From: Methylococcus capsulatus
GTDB lineage: Bacteria > Pseudomonadota > Gammaproteobacteria > Methylococcales > Methylococcaceae
Length of the DNA stretch: 64,000 nucleotides
NCBI RefSeq assembly: GCF_036864975.1
Contig: NZ_CP104311.1
Span: 1,900,001-1,964,000 of the forward strand
Direction of reading: 5' to 3'
Shown here: positions 1 through 9,364 of the stretch, one piece after another
Position numbering within the stretch: the first letter of the stretch is position 1
How the letters are laid out: each line of letters begins with the position of its first letter
The notes under the pieces: generated by a model
Database searches by the model: none
What the model was told of the DNA's origin: nothing
Seen by the model: only the letters and a program-made list of their open reading frames with translations
Made by a program: the position numbers and the translations under genes

Positions 1-205
1 CGGGGAGGGGCGTCGGCTGGTGTTTCCGGTCGGCGCCATCCTGGGGCTGCGGCGTCTGGTCCTGGACGAGGCGGGCAGGCCGCCCGTGACGGTCGGCAAG
101 GCCGTCGACGCTTACACCCGGTGGTTGGTAAGGCATGCAGTGGGCAGCATAGCGGTGCTGGACGCCGAACGTCTGTCCGCCGCACTGGAGGCCAGGCTGC
201 GATGA
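1..205 (+). CDS. CheW-like coupling protein (WspD-like), C-terminal fragment
   Basis: Only the last ~67 codons lie in the window; the frame is open from base 2. The visible end, with GAILGLRRLV and then SIAVLDAERL, resembles the C-terminal beta-strand region of CheW-type couplers, in which a hydrophobic strand precedes a short helix. Its stop overlaps the start of the CheA gene by ATGA, so the two are translationally coupled. Couplers link a chemoreceptor to the CheA kinase at the membrane. A WspD-like role is inferred from the downstream gene order; the fragment alone cannot separate WspB from WspD. Confidence 0.7.
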   Translation, partial: GEGRRLVFPVGAILGLRRLVLDEAGRPPVTVGKAVDAYTRWLVRHAVGSIAVLDAERLSAALEARLR

Positions 206-2463
206 GCGATTTCGCCCTGCTGGATTTGTTCCGGGAGGAGGTCGATACCCATGCGGGCGTCCTGACCGCGGGCCTGATCGCGTTGGAAGCAGGGCCGGCC
301 GGCACCGGGGAGATCGAACCCCTCATGCGCGCCGCCCATTCGCTCAAAGGAGCGGCACGAGTTTTGGGGCTGGATGCGGCGGTCGGCATCGCCCACGCGA
401 TGGAAGACGGACTGCTGGCGGCCAAAGAAGGCAGGCTGGCGTTGACTCCGGCGCGGGTCGATGTGCTGCTCGAGGGCGTAGACTGGATCGTCGCCCTGGC
501 GCAGGTGGACGAGCCGGATCTGCCAGCCTGGCTGGTGGCGCAGGCGGATTCGGCGGACGATCTGGAGCGCCGCCTGCGGCATCTCGATCAGGTGCCAGCG
601 GCCATGGCCGCTGGTACTTCCAGGGTGGAAGCTGCGGCGTCGGATCTGGAGCCGATGGCCGATTCAAAGAGCAGTGGAGCTGAAATCGCGGCGCCCTCTG
701 CCGAAACGGAAGCCTTGGCGGTGCCCGCGCCGGGAGCAGAACCTTCGGCCGCCGGGACGCCGGACCGCTCCATCAAGATCAGCGCCGAGGTGCTCAACCG
801 CCTCATCAGTCTGGCCTCCGAATCACTGGTGGAAGCGCACCGCATGGAGGACACGCTCGCCGGCCTGGAAACCACCCGCCATGGCCTCGGTCGGCTGGCG
901 GCCTTGCTGCAGAAAGAGGATCCGGGCGGGAACGCACTCCGCCTGCTGGACGAGGTGTGCGCCGGACTGGGTCGGACCCTCGAGGCGCTGGATGCCCATG
1001 CACGGCGCGCGGCGTCGGCCGCCGAGTCCCAGTTCAGGGAGTTGGTGGCCGGCCGGATGCGTCCTTTCGAGGAGGGGACGCGTTCGTTTCCGCGCCTCGT
1101 TCGCGATCTGGCCCGGGAACTCGGCAAACAGGTGCATTTTGAAATCAGGGGCGGCACTACTCGGGTCGACCGCGATATTCTGGCCAAGCTGGAGGCGCCG
1201 CTCGGCCATCTGCTCCGGAACGCGCTGGATCATGGCCTGGAGCCGCCTGAGGAACGACGGGCGGGGGGGAAGCCGGCCGCCGGCAATCTGCGGCTGGAGG
1301 CACGTCATCACGCCGGTTTGCTGCTCATTACGGTGAGTGACGACGGTCGCGGCGTGGACCGCGAGCGGCTCCGGCGGAAGATCGTCGAACGCAACCTGAC
1401 CACGGCGGCACTGGCGATCCAGATGACCGACGCGGAGCTGTTCGATTTCCTGTTTCTGCCGGGATTGTCGACGCGTGACATGACCAGCCGAGTATCGGGC
1501 CGCGGCGTGGGCCTGGACGTGGTGCAGTCCATGGTGCACGCCGAAGGCGGGTCGGTATCGGTCGAGTCGGAGGCCGGCCGCGGTACGGTGTTCCGGCTCC
1601 AGCTTCCGGTGACCCGTTCGGTGCTCCGCGCCCTGCTCGTGCGGCTCGGTGGCGAACCTTATGCCTTTCCCCTGGCGCGCATCGGTTACCTGGCGGCACT
1701 TGAACCCGCCGAACTCAAGACCATCGAGGGTCGAAGCTATTTCGTCGCCAACGGCGCGAACCTGGCGCTCGTCGCTGCCCGCGAACTGCTGGGAATGGCT
1801 ATTCCGGATACGACGGCGGACCGCATCCACGCGGTGGTCCTGATGGACCAAGGGGAATCCTATGCCATCGAAGTCGATGGCTTTCTCGGGGAATCCGAGC
1901 TGGTGGTCAGGCCCCTGGATACGCGATTCGGCAAGATTCCGCACGTCAGTGCCGTTGCGGTCGCGGAAGACGGTATGCCGGTACTGATTCTCGACGTGGA
2001 CGACCTGTTTCGGTCCATCGCCTCGATGCTGTCGGGCGGCCTGGCGGTTGGGCGGCGGAAGGGGGCGGTGCCGGAACGCCAGCGTGTCCGCAGGATCCTG
2101 GTGGTGGACGATTCCATCACCGTACGCGAACTCGAGCGGCGGCTGCTCGAAAATCAGGGCTACGAGGTGGATGTGGCGGTCGACGGCATGGAGGGATGGA
2201 ATGCGCTGGGGTTGGGTCGCTACGATCTGATCGTGAGCGACATCGATATGCCGCGGATGAACGGCATCGAGCTGGTGCGGCGGATACGCTCCGATGCCCG
2301 TTTCGAGCGGCTGCCCGTGATGATCGTTTCATACAAGGACAGGGAGGAAGACCGGATGGCAGGACTGGAAGCGGGCGCGGACTATTACCTCACCAAGAGC
2401 GGATTCCGTGACGACACGCTGATCCGGGCAGTGCGGGAACTGATTGGCGAGGCCGTGGTTTGA
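202..2463 (+). CDS. hybrid CheA histidine kinase with C-terminal receiver (WspE-like)
   Basis: The 753-aa protein has an N-terminal Hpt domain (AAHSLKG, phospho-acceptor His about residue 46), then a variable Ala/Pro/Glu-rich linker, a dimerisation region, an HATPase_c core (N box RNALDHGLEPP near 339, DDGRGVD near 380, SGRGVGLDVV), a CheW-like regulatory domain (about 470-610), and a receiver from about residue 630 with an intact DD pair and phospho-acceptor Asp near 680 (SDIDMPRMNG). CheA kinases autophosphorylate on the Hpt His and pass the phosphate to response regulators. The CheA-receiver fusion is typical of WspE. The ATG chosen overlaps the upstream stop and gives a standard Hpt start (MSDFALLDLF); a longer reading frame exists upstream but has no family support. 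Confidence 0.95.
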   Translation: MSDFALLDLFREEVDTHAGVLTAGLIALEAGPAGTGEIEPLMRAAHSLKGAARVLGLDAAVGIAHAMEDGLLAAKEGRLALTPARVDVLLEGVDWIVALAQVDEPDLPAWLVAQADSADDLERRLRHLDQVPAAMAAGTSRVEAAASDLEPMADSKSSGAEIAAPSAETEALAVPAPGAEPSAAGTPDRSIKISAEVLNRLISLASESLVEAHRMEDTLAGLETTRHGLGRLAALLQKEDPGGNALRLLDEVCAGLGRTLEALDAHARRAASAAESQFRELVAGRMRPFEEGTRSFPRLVRDLARELGKQVHFEIRGGTTRVDRDILAKLEAPLGHLLRNALDHGLEPPEERRAGGKPAAGNLRLEARHHAGLLLITVSDDGRGVDRERLRRKIVERNLTTAALAIQMTDAELFDFLFLPGLSTRDMTSRVSGRGVGLDVVQSMVHAEGGSVSVESEAGRGTVFRLQLPVTRSVLRALLVRLGGEPYAFPLARIGYLAALEPAELKTIEGRSYFVANGANLALVAARELLGMAIPDTTADRIHAVVLMDQGESYAIEVDGFLGESELVVRPLDTRFGKIPHVSAVAVAEDGMPVLILDVDDLFRSIASMLSGGLAVGRRKGAVPERQRVRRILVVDDSITVRELERRLLENQGYEVDVAVDGMEGWNALGLGRYDLIVSDIDMPRMNGIELVRRIRSDARFERLPVMIVSYKDREEDRMAGLEAGADYYLTKSGFRDDTLIRAVRELIGEAVV

Positions 2464-3521
2464 GGATCGCCATCGTCAACGCCGATCGCCACGCGATCGA
2501 GATCCTGCGCGGCGTGATCGAGCGGGAGGCCGGTCTGGAGGTCTGCTGGACTGCCCTCGATGGGAACGACGCCGTGGCCCGCTGCGCCGCCGATAGGCCG
2601 GATCTGATTCTGATGGCAATGCATCTGCCGGCCATGGACGGTGTCGAAGCCACGCGCTGCATCATGGCCACGACGCCGTGTCCCATCCTGGTGGTGACGG
2701 CGACGATCGCCGGTGCCTTCACCCTCGTATACGAGGCCATTGCGGCGGGCGCGCTGGATGCGGTCGAGACGCCGCGAAGGATGAAGCATGGCGAGGAAGT
2801 CACCGGCACCGGCGAGCTGTTACGCAAGATCGCGACCGTGGGGGCTTTGATGGCCGCGCGGTCCTATGGGGCATCCGCGGGAAAGCCGGCGTTTTGGCAG
2901 CCCTCGGGCGGCGCGAGTCTGCCGGTGGTAGCGATCGGCTCCTCGACCGGCGGACCCCACGCGCTCGGCGTGGTTCTTGCCGGACTTCCAGCCGATTTTC
3001 CCGCTGCCGTGCTGGTGGTGCAGCATCTGGACGCGCGCTTCGCCGGCAACCTGGCGCACTGGCTGTCGCGCCAGACGCCGCTGGAAGTCCGGCTGCTGGC
3101 ACGGCCGGAGCGGATCAGGCCGGCCACGGTGTTCCTTGCCGCTCGTGAGGCGCACATGGTGCTGGACGCTCGGCTGTGGCTCCATTACCTCGAAGCCGGG
3201 GACGAGACCCATCATTGCCCGTCGGTGGACCGGCTGTTCGAAAGCCTCGCCGTTCTCCCCGGCCTGGCCGGTTGCGGGGTGCTGCTGACGGGGATGGGCA
3301 GGGACGGCGCAGCGGGTCTGCTGGCTTTGCGGCGTGCGGGCATGATGACGATCGCCCAGGACGAGAACACCAGCGTCATCTGGGGTATGCCGGGAGCCGC
3401 GGTCCGGCAGCAAGCGGCCAGTGCCGTGCTGCCTCTGGATCGGATCGCGCCCGCCGTGGTGCGGCACATACGTTCGTTGATGCAATCGGGACGAATTTCC
3501 CAGGGAGCTTCTGATGAGTGA
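2460..3521 (+). CDS. CheB/WspF-like protein-glutamate methylesterase with degenerate receiver
   Basis: The 353-aa protein starts at TTG, overlapping the CheA stop (TTGA). The C-terminal methylesterase domain is intact: AIGSSTGGP (catalytic Ser about 162), QHLDARF (His) and GMGRDGAAG (Asp), which deamidate or demethylate receptor glutamates. The N-terminal receiver keeps its fold motifs, ending in MHLPAMDG and GALDAV, but the acidic pair reads N7-A8 and the phospho-acceptor position is Ala53 (LMAMHLP instead of LMDxxMP). WspF proteins normally keep that Asp. Phosphorylation control by the CheA partner therefore looks lost. The enzyme may be constitutively active or regulated by protein contact. 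It overlaps the next gene by 8 nt. Confidence 0.93.
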   Translation: MRIAIVNADRHAIEILRGVIEREAGLEVCWTALDGNDAVARCAADRPDLILMAMHLPAMDGVEATRCIMATTPCPILVVTATIAGAFTLVYEAIAAGALDAVETPRRMKHGEEVTGTGELLRKIATVGALMAARSYGASAGKPAFWQPSGGASLPVVAIGSSTGGPHALGVVLAGLPADFPAAVLVVQHLDARFAGNLAHWLSRQTPLEVRLLARPERIRPATVFLAAREAHMVLDARLWLHYLEAGDETHHCPSVDRLFESLAVLPGLAGCGVLLTGMGRDGAAGLLALRRAGMMTIAQDENTSVIWGMPGAAVRQQAASAVLPLDRIAPAVVRHIRSLMQSGRISQGASDE

Positions 3522-4686
3522 AGACAAAGGGGGGGCCGCGGCGCTCGCGGTCGCCCACCCCGTCGTCGTGCTACTGATCGACGACCAGAAGATCATCGGC
3601 GAAGCCGTCCGCCGTCTGCTGAAGGACGAGACGGACATTGAGTTCCATTTCCTGAGCGATCCGACCCGGGCGCTGGCGGAAGCCGAGCGGGTACGGCCCA
3701 CCATCATTCTCCAGGACCTGGTGATGCCGGACGTGGACGGCCTCGATCTGGTGGTGCGGTTCCGGGCGCATCCGGCTTCCCGCAACATCCCGCTGATCAT
3801 GCTGTCGAGCAAGGAGGAGCCGGCGGTGAAGGCCGAAGCTTTTGCGCGCGGCGCGAACGACTACCTGGTCAAGCTGCCCGACCGCATCGAGTTGATCGCC
3901 CGCCTGCGTTACCACTCCAATGCCTACATCGCCCAGCTGCAGCGCGACGAAGCCTATGGCGCGCTGGCGGCGGAGCTGCACGAAGCGGCGAGCTATGTGC
4001 GCTCGCAACTGCCGGTGCCGATCGCATCGGGGCCCATCCGCAGCGCCTGGGAGTTCGTGCCCTCCACCACGCTGGGAGGGGACTCCTTCGGCTACTTCGA
4101 CGTCGATCCCGGCCATTTCGCGTTTTTTCTCCTCGATGTCTGTGGCCATGGCGTAGGGCCGGCCCTGCTTTCGGTGTCGGCCATGGCGGCCATCAGCCGG
4201 CGTACGCTGCCGGAGGTGGATTTCCTGGACCCGGCTGCCGTGCTGGCCGCGCTCAACGAAGCCTTTGCCATGGAAAAGCACAATCTGCTGTATTTCACGC
4301 TCTGGTACGGGGTGTTCGAACGGGCCACCCGCACGATGCGCTATGCCAGCGCCGGACATCCCCCAGCGATCGTCTTTGCACCCGGCAGCGAGCCCGTCGA
4401 GCTGCGGCAGCAAGCCATGCCCATTGGCGTCATGGCCGATGTTTCGTTTCCCACTGGGGAGTTCCGCTTGCCGCAGGCTGCCACGGTCTATCTGTTCAGC
4501 GACGGGATTTACGAAGTCACGCGTCCCGGCGGGGAGGAGTTTACGTTCGGCGAGTTCGTGGACCGGCTCGCGTCGGTGGTTTCGCTCGGCGGTGGTCCAC
4601 GGGAGCTGCTGGCGGCGATGCGGGCCATCCAGGACGGCGCCGAGTTCGAAGACGACGTTTCGGTATTGGAACTGAAATTCGACTGA
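3514..4686 (+). CDS. response regulator: receiver plus PP2C/SpoIIE-type phosphatase
   Basis: The 390-aa protein begins with a complete receiver (IDDQ acidic pair, phospho-acceptor Asp68 in LQDLVMP, Lys in YLVKLPD). A helical linker of about 45 residues follows (residues 140-180), then a PPM/SpoIIE serine phosphatase domain with the metal-binding GGDSFGYF, DVCGHG and FSDGIYEV motifs. Such RsbU/HsbR-like proteins dephosphorylate anti-sigma-factor antagonists when activated by phosphorylation. Position as the last gene of the chemosensory operon makes it the probable output of the CheA kinase, where Wsp systems usually have the diguanylate cyclase WspR. No STAS antagonist or anti-sigma kinase is visible nearby, so its substrate is unknown. 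Confidence 0.92.
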   Translation: MSEDKGGAAALAVAHPVVVLLIDDQKIIGEAVRRLLKDETDIEFHFLSDPTRALAEAERVRPTIILQDLVMPDVDGLDLVVRFRAHPASRNIPLIMLSSKEEPAVKAEAFARGANDYLVKLPDRIELIARLRYHSNAYIAQLQRDEAYGALAAELHEAASYVRSQLPVPIASGPIRSAWEFVPSTTLGGDSFGYFDVDPGHFAFFLLDVCGHGVGPALLSVSAMAAISRRTLPEVDFLDPAAVLAALNEAFAMEKHNLLYFTLWYGVFERATRTMRYASAGHPPAIVFAPGSEPVELRQQAMPIGVMADVSFPTGEFRLPQAATVYLFSDGIYEVTRPGGEEFTFGEFVDRLASVVSLGGGPRELLAAMRAIQDGAEFEDDVSVLELKFD

Positions 4687-4727
4687 TACAAAGGCTCCGG
4701 CTTCCCTTCGATTCCCCGCGCCGCGCT

Positions 4728-4747
4728 CAGTGTCTGACCCGACACTG
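4728..4747 (+). terminator. hairpin downstream of the chemosensory operon
   Basis: A perfect 7-bp inverted repeat, CAGTGTC / GACACTG, with a 6-base loop lies 42 nt after the phosphatase stop. Only a weak T-rich stretch follows (TATTAAG), so it is a candidate terminator. The rest of the 324-nt gap (4687-5010) holds no gene I can support; it presumably contains the promoter of the next gene, but I see no clear -35/-10 pair. Confidence 0.4.
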
Positions 4748-5010
4748 TATTAAGATCCGGCGTGAAATCATTACGGTTCGGAAGCTGCCGCAGGCTCATC
4801 CGGTGTGTGACCGTATTATCCTGCAGGCTCTCGGAGATAACCCTCAATGTGCGAATGTGGGGTTAATGAGTATGGGGGATTCGAATGGCTCGATTTCGGC
4901 GCCGACTCTCTCTACACTTCCGGACCGAACGGGCCGGTTACAGGGGGCGTTTCCCTTCCGCCGCCGGCATCGTGCCACCCACGAATTTCATCGAGGAGCG
5001 GAGTCCTGAG

Positions 5011-5754
5011 ATGTCGAAACTGCCGAAGGCGAGCCTGGCCGCGATACTGTTGTTCTTGGCCCTGGCGGCCAGGGCCGAGCAATTGCGCATGGTGGCGGAC
5101 GAGTGGCCGCCGTATGTCGATCCAACCGCCGCGGGGGGCGGTCTGGCCATCGATTTGGTGTCCGCCGTGTTTTCCCGCGCCGGCTACACCACGCAACTCA
5201 CGGTGGACGACTGGTCGCGCGACCTGGAAGGGGCCAGCATCGGCGTCTACGACGTGGTCGCGAACATCTGGTACACCGATGAACGTGCCCGGTATCTCGA
5301 CTACAGCGATCCTTACCTCGTCAACGATGTCCGCTTCGTCAAGCGTAAATGGACCGATATCGAGTTCGAGGATTACGGCGATATCCGGGGACTGCGAATC
5401 GGCATGGTGAAGGATTACGGCTATCCTTCCGGATTTCTCCGTGCGGGCGGCTTGTTGAAGATCGCCAACGACACCCTCGTCGAGGCGCTGACCGAACTGG
5501 TGGAGGGTCAATGCGACCTGGTGATCGACGACAAGCACGTGCTGGAATATACGGCGAAGAAATACCTGCCCGAAAGCGAGAACCGCCTGGAATTCCTGCC
5601 GCGGCCGGTCGGGCTGGAGCAGCTCCACATCGCCGTCAGCCGTGCCAATCCCAATCACGCCCGGATCGTCGGCGACTTCAACCGGGCACTCAAGGCGATG
5701 AAGAACGACGGCACCTACGGCCGCATTCTGGATGCCCATGATTATCGGCCTTAG
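5011..5754 (+). CDS. periplasmic solute-binding protein, family 3 (amino-acid-binding type)
   Basis: The 247-aa protein has a signal peptide (hydrophobic stretch ASLAAILLFLALAARA, cleavage around residue 22). The mature part fits family 3 extracellular binding proteins: EWPPYVDP near the N-terminus, LAIDLVSAVF, then the second lobe (GLRIGMVKDYGYP) and QCDLVIDDKHV. ABC permease genes are absent, so it may act alone as a sensor ligand protein or pair with a distant transporter. The ATG was chosen because it sits directly before the signal peptide; the upstream in-frame extension looks non-coding. It converges on the peroxidase gene with a 4-nt overlap. Confidence 0.85.
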   Translation: MSKLPKASLAAILLFLALAARAEQLRMVADEWPPYVDPTAAGGGLAIDLVSAVFSRAGYTTQLTVDDWSRDLEGASIGVYDVVANIWYTDERARYLDYSDPYLVNDVRFVKRKWTDIEFEDYGDIRGLRIGMVKDYGYPSGFLRAGGLLKIANDTLVEALTELVEGQCDLVIDDKHVLEYTAKKYLPESENRLEFLPRPVGLEQLHIAVSRANPNHARIVGDFNRALKAMKNDGTYGRILDAHDYRP

Positions 5755-6245
5755 CCTCCGCTCCGCTCGGCCAGCAGCGGCAAAAGGTCGGGTTCGATAC
5801 TCTCCGGCGAAGTGTTGGGGGCGTAGCGCCTGAGCACTTCGCCGTTGCGTCCGACCAGGAATTTAGTGAAATTCCATTTGATGGCTTCGCTGCCGAGCAG
5901 TCCCGGTTGCGCCGACTTGAGATAGGCATAAAGCGGGTGGGTGTGCTCGCCGTTCACCTCGATCTTTGCGAACAGCGGGAAGCTCACTTGGTACCGGCTC
6001 GAACAGAACTGGCGGATTTCCGCCTCGCTGCCCGGCTCCTGGCCGCCGAACTGGTTGCAGGGGAAGGCCAGCACCACCAAGCCGTCGTCGCGGTGGCGCC
6101 GGTACAGTGCCTCGAGGCCGGCGTACTGGGGGGTGAAGCCGCAGCGGCTGGCGACGTTGACGATCAGAAGAACCTTCCCGCGGTAGCTGTCCAGGCGAAC
6201 GGCTTCGCCCTCCAGGGTGCAGACTTCGAAGTCGTAGATGTTCAT
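5751..6245 (-). CDS. glutathione peroxidase family protein (Gpx/BtuE-like)
   Basis: A 164-aa thioredoxin-fold peroxidase. The peroxidatic Cys lies in NVASRCGFT (about residue 35), followed by FPCNQFGGQEPG (active-site Gln) and KWNFTKFLV (active-site Trp/Asn). Length and motifs match bacterial Cys-type Gpx enzymes, which reduce peroxides using thioredoxin or glutathione in the cytoplasm. It is monocistronic between convergent and co-directional neighbours. Confidence 0.93.
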   Translation of the reverse strand: MNIYDFEVCTLEGEAVRLDSYRGKVLLIVNVASRCGFTPQYAGLEALYRRHRDDGLVVLAFPCNQFGGQEPGSEAEIRQFCSSRYQVSFPLFAKIEVNGEHTHPLYAYLKSAQPGLLGSEAIKWNFTKFLVGRNGEVLRRYAPNTSPESIEPDLLPLLAERSGG

Positions 6246-6283
6246 GTGTTTGAATCCTGTCGCAAGAGGAGGGGAAAGCGGTA

Positions 6284-7636
6284 TCAGCTGATGACCAGAC
6301 GGTTGCGCCCGCCCGTTTTCGCGGCATAGAGCGCCTTGTCGGCTCGATCGACCAGGGCGGTTTCGTCTTCCACCTCGGTGTCGGGGTAGGCGGTCGCCCC
6401 GATGCTTACGGTCACGCGTATCGACTGGTCGCCATCCACCACGACGAGGTCGTCCACCATGTGGCGCAGCCGCTCGCCCACGTATTCGAGGTCGGGTCGG
6501 GAGGCGGCCGGCAGGACCGCGATGAATTCCTCCCCGCCGTAGCGGATCAGGACGTCGCCCTCCCGTAGGACGGAGCGCGCGGTCTTGGCGACGCGGGCGA
6601 GCACTCGGTCGCCGGCCAGATGGCCATAGGTGTCGTTGATCCGCTTGAAATAATCGATGTCGAACATCAGGAGGCCAAGCGGCAGGTTCAGCCGGACCGC
6701 GCGCTGGAACTCCTCTCGCAGCCGGGCCACTCCGAACCGGCGGTTGTAGGTGCCGGTGAGGGGATCAAGCGCCGCCAGAGTCTGCAGCCTGTCGTACAGG
6801 ATCGCGTTGTGCAATGCCAGCGCGAGTCCTCGTTCGAAGACGTCCAGGCGATTCCGGTCTTCGACGCTGAAGCCTTGGCCGCTGGCCAGTACGACCGCTC
6901 CCAATACCACTTCCTTGTGCTGCACGGGATCGATGAGGACTTCCCGCGGTCGGAACTGCGCCAGCATGCCGTCTACCAGCAGATCCTCGGGCAGTTTCAC
7001 CCTGTGGCGGCGTTCAGTGCGCAGGGCGTGGCGAACGCGGTCGTTGTTCGCCAGGGTGTGGGGGCTGCCGATGCCATGCGAGGCCGCGACCCGGATGCCG
7101 CCTTCCACTTCGACCAGGATCGCCCCGCCGTCCGCGCCGGTGTGTTGCAGCAGGAGCGCCAAGGCCTGCTCCGTGAGCTGATGTACATCGAGTTCGCTGA
7201 CCAGCATCTCGGTGAACGTACGCACCGCCGTTTCGGTTTCGATCGAGAGCGCCAGGGACTGGATCAGCTGGTTGAAGGCCCGGGCGCCGTCGCCGATTTC
7301 GTCGTCGGAATCGACCTCGATGGCGCAATGTTCGGGGGTGCATTTTTCGGGCGTGTTGCCTTGCGCCATGTCTTGCAGGCGGCTCGCGACCAAGCCCATC
7401 CGTTCCGCCAACAGGCGCGCCCGCTCGCCGACGACAGAACGCGCCAGGGCGATGTTCATCGCTCCCACGGCGAATCCCGCGGCGATGCAGGCGGTGAAGA
7501 ACACGGGTGTCAGCACATACGAGGAAGGAATCCCCAGGCACAACGTGAAAAACGGAAAGACCAGACCGATCAACAGGCCGAAGCCGATCATCCAGATCGA
7601 CAGGTCGACGAAGACTTTACGGGTCAGTCTGATCAT
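6284..7636 (-). CDS. membrane-bound GAF-GGDEF diguanylate cyclase
   Basis: The 450-aa protein has two transmembrane helices close to the N-terminus (residues about 8-30 and 38-62), a linker resembling a HAMP, a GAF-like sensory domain, and a C-terminal GGDEF domain. The active-site signature is RYGGEEF, and an RxxD motif (REGD) lies five residues upstream, the position of the product-inhibition I-site. It should therefore make cyclic di-GMP from two GTP with feedback control. The start was placed at the ATG just before the first membrane helix; the longer reading frame runs back through the msrQ gene and is not membrane-protein-like. It lies close to the Wsp-like operon, but a functional link is only inferred. 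Confidence 0.9.
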   Translation of the reverse strand: MIRLTRKVFVDLSIWMIGFGLLIGLVFPFFTLCLGIPSSYVLTPVFFTACIAAGFAVGAMNIALARSVVGERARLLAERMGLVASRLQDMAQGNTPEKCTPEHCAIEVDSDDEIGDGARAFNQLIQSLALSIETETAVRTFTEMLVSELDVHQLTEQALALLLQHTGADGGAILVEVEGGIRVAASHGIGSPHTLANNDRVRHALRTERRHRVKLPEDLLVDGMLAQFRPREVLIDPVQHKEVVLGAVVLASGQGFSVEDRNRLDVFERGLALALHNAILYDRLQTLAALDPLTGTYNRRFGVARLREEFQRAVRLNLPLGLLMFDIDYFKRINDTYGHLAGDRVLARVAKTARSVLREGDVLIRYGGEEFIAVLPAASRPDLEYVGERLRHMVDDLVVVDGDQSIRVTVSIGATAYPDTEVEDETALVDRADKALYAAKTGGRNRLVIS

Positions 7637-7695
7637 TATGGCGTTTTGGAAGTGGCGCGACGGCGGCCGGACCGGTTTGTCGCGGCTCTTGAAGT

Positions 7696-8385
7696 TTAGC
7701 CGGCTTTGCGGTGATCGGACAGCATCGCTGAATTCGAGCCCCGCACGCGGCGGCGCAGCAGGACGATCGCCCGAAATCCCAGTAGCACGGCGAGCAGGAT
7801 GGCGAACCTGAGAGGATCGGAGATGTCCTTCTTCACCAGCCACAGGTAGTGGATCACTCCGCCGCCGGCCGAGACGTAGACCAGCCGGTGCAGGCGCTGC
7901 CAGCACTGGCCGCCGAGCCGGCGCATCATCGCATCGGTCGACGTGACCGCCAGGGGAATCAGCAGCACGAAAGAAGGGAAGCCCACCGTGATGAACGGGC
8001 GTTTCGCAATGTCCTTCAGTATCGCCGGCCAGTCGAAGAACTGGTCCAACACCAGATAGCCGGCGAAATGCAGTGTGCCATAGAAGAACGCGAACAAGCC
8101 CAGCATCCGGCGTAGGCGTACCAGCCGGGGTTGCTTCAGCACGATGCGCAGAGGTGTGACGGCGAGGGTGATGAGCAGAAAACTCAGGGTCCAGTAGCCG
8201 GTTGTCCGGATGATCTTTTCGATGGGATTGGCGCCCAGGGTGCCGAGCGCGGCGCCGGCGGCAAGTCTTGCCAGCGGAATGAGGGCCACGACAAATACGA
8301 CGGCCTTCGCAGCCCGCAGTGCATTTTCCTCGGGCCGTATCCGCTTCCTTCCCCTAGAAGAATTTTTTGAGGTCCATGCCGGCAT
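7696..8385 (-). CDS. msrQ: MsrQ, haem-binding membrane subunit of the MsrPQ system
   Basis: A 229-aa polytopic protein with about six hydrophobic helices and conserved histidines ([27 protein letters not shown]). This is the ferric-reductase-like transmembrane family that passes quinone-derived electrons to MsrP. It directly follows msrP; with this start the genes overlap by 32 nt, and a slightly downstream start is possible. In the periplasm MsrPQ repairs oxidised methionine residues. Confidence 0.9.
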   Translation of the reverse strand: MPAWTSKNSSRGRKRIRPEENALRAAKAVVFVVALIPLARLAAGAALGTLGANPIEKIIRTTGYWTLSFLLITLAVTPLRIVLKQPRLVRLRRMLGLFAFFYGTLHFAGYLVLDQFFDWPAILKDIAKRPFITVGFPSFVLLIPLAVTSTDAMMRRLGGQCWQRLHRLVYVSAGGGVIHYLWLVKKDISDPLRFAILLAVLLGFRAIVLLRRRVRGSNSAMLSDHRKAG

Positions 8386-9289
8386 AGAGGTGGGCGACCT
8401 GGTCGGCGTAACCGTTGAACATCAGCGTGGGCCGCTTGAAGAATTCCCCGAGCCGGCGCTCTTTCGCCTGGCTCCAGCGCGGATGGTCCACTGCCGGATT
8501 GACGTTGGCATAGAAGCCATATTCGCTGGGCACGGCCTGGGTCCAGGTCGAAACCGGCTGCTGTTCGGCGAAGCGGATACGGACGATGGATTTGGCGCTT
8601 TTGAACCCGTATTTCCAGGGAACCACCACCCGGACCGGGGCGCCGTTCTGCTTCGGCAGCACTTCGCCGTAAAGACCGAAGACCAGGAGCGTCAAGGGGT
8701 GCATGGCCTCGTCCAGGCGCAGCGCCTCCCGGTAGGGCCAATCCAGCACCGACGACTTCTGGCCGGGCATTTGGGCCGGATCGTGCAGCGTGATGAACTC
8801 GACGAATCTGGCATTCCCTGTGGGCTCGACGCGCTTGATGAGTTCGGCCAACGGAAACCCTACCCAGGGCACCACCATGGACCAGCCCTCGACGCAGCGC
8901 AGTCGGTAGATGCGTTCTTCCAGAGGGGCAAGCTTCAGGAGTTCGTCGACGTCGAACAGCTTGGGTTTTTGCACTTCGCCCTCCACGGATACCGTCCAGG
9001 GGCGGGTTTTGAGGCTGGCCGCGGTCCGGGACGGCGTTTCCTTGTCCGTTCCGAACTCATAGAAGTTGTTGTAATGAGTGACGTCTTCGAAGGGGGTTAG
9101 TGCATCCGGCAGGACATAATCAGTTTTCCGGATCCCTGGCAGCTTTTCGCCCGCACTGAGCCAATGGGGCCAGAGGGCGGCGGCGACCGCAGCGCCGGCG
9201 GCCGCCTGCATGAAGCGGCGGCGGTCGTAGTACATGTCCCGCGGTGTGATTTCGGAAGGAAGGATTCTCGATGAGCTGGTTTTACGCAT
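8354..9289 (-). CDS. msrP: MsrP, periplasmic methionine sulfoxide reductase, molybdopterin subunit
   Basis: A 311-aa member of the sulfite-oxidase fold. The N-terminus carries a Tat signal (DRRRFMQAA then an Ala-rich hydrophobic stretch), as expected for cofactor insertion in the cytoplasm before export. The Mo-binding Cys sits in [14 protein letters not shown]. The start codon has a GGGAG ribosome site 7-8 nt upstream; an ATG 16 codons earlier lacks this. It forms an operon with msrQ. Confidence 0.93.
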   Translation of the reverse strand: MRKTSSSRILPSEITPRDMYYDRRRFMQAAAGAAVAAALWPHWLSAGEKLPGIRKTDYVLPDALTPFEDVTHYNNFYEFGTDKETPSRTAASLKTRPWTVSVEGEVQKPKLFDVDELLKLAPLEERIYRLRCVEGWSMVVPWVGFPLAELIKRVEPTGNARFVEFITLHDPAQMPGQKSSVLDWPYREALRLDEAMHPLTLLVFGLYGEVLPKQNGAPVRVVVPWKYGFKSAKSIVRIRFAEQQPVSTWTQAVPSEYGFYANVNPAVDHPRWSQAKERRLGEFFKRPTLMFNGYADQVAHLYAGMDLKKFF

Positions 9290-9364
9290 GGCAGGCTCCC
9301 GGCTCCAGGGGCGAGTGGTGATCGGATGGTACTGCATGTTCCACCACGGCTGCGATGGGCCTAT

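Noticed and set aside
4687-5010. Possible c-di-GMP riboswitch upstream of the solute-binding protein gene
   Set aside because: The GEMM core motifs could not be found; only a simple hairpin is visible.
5907-7699. Plus-strand frames opposite the peroxidase and GGDEF genes
   Set aside because: Shadow frames; composition is not protein-like and the minus-strand genes have clear motifs.
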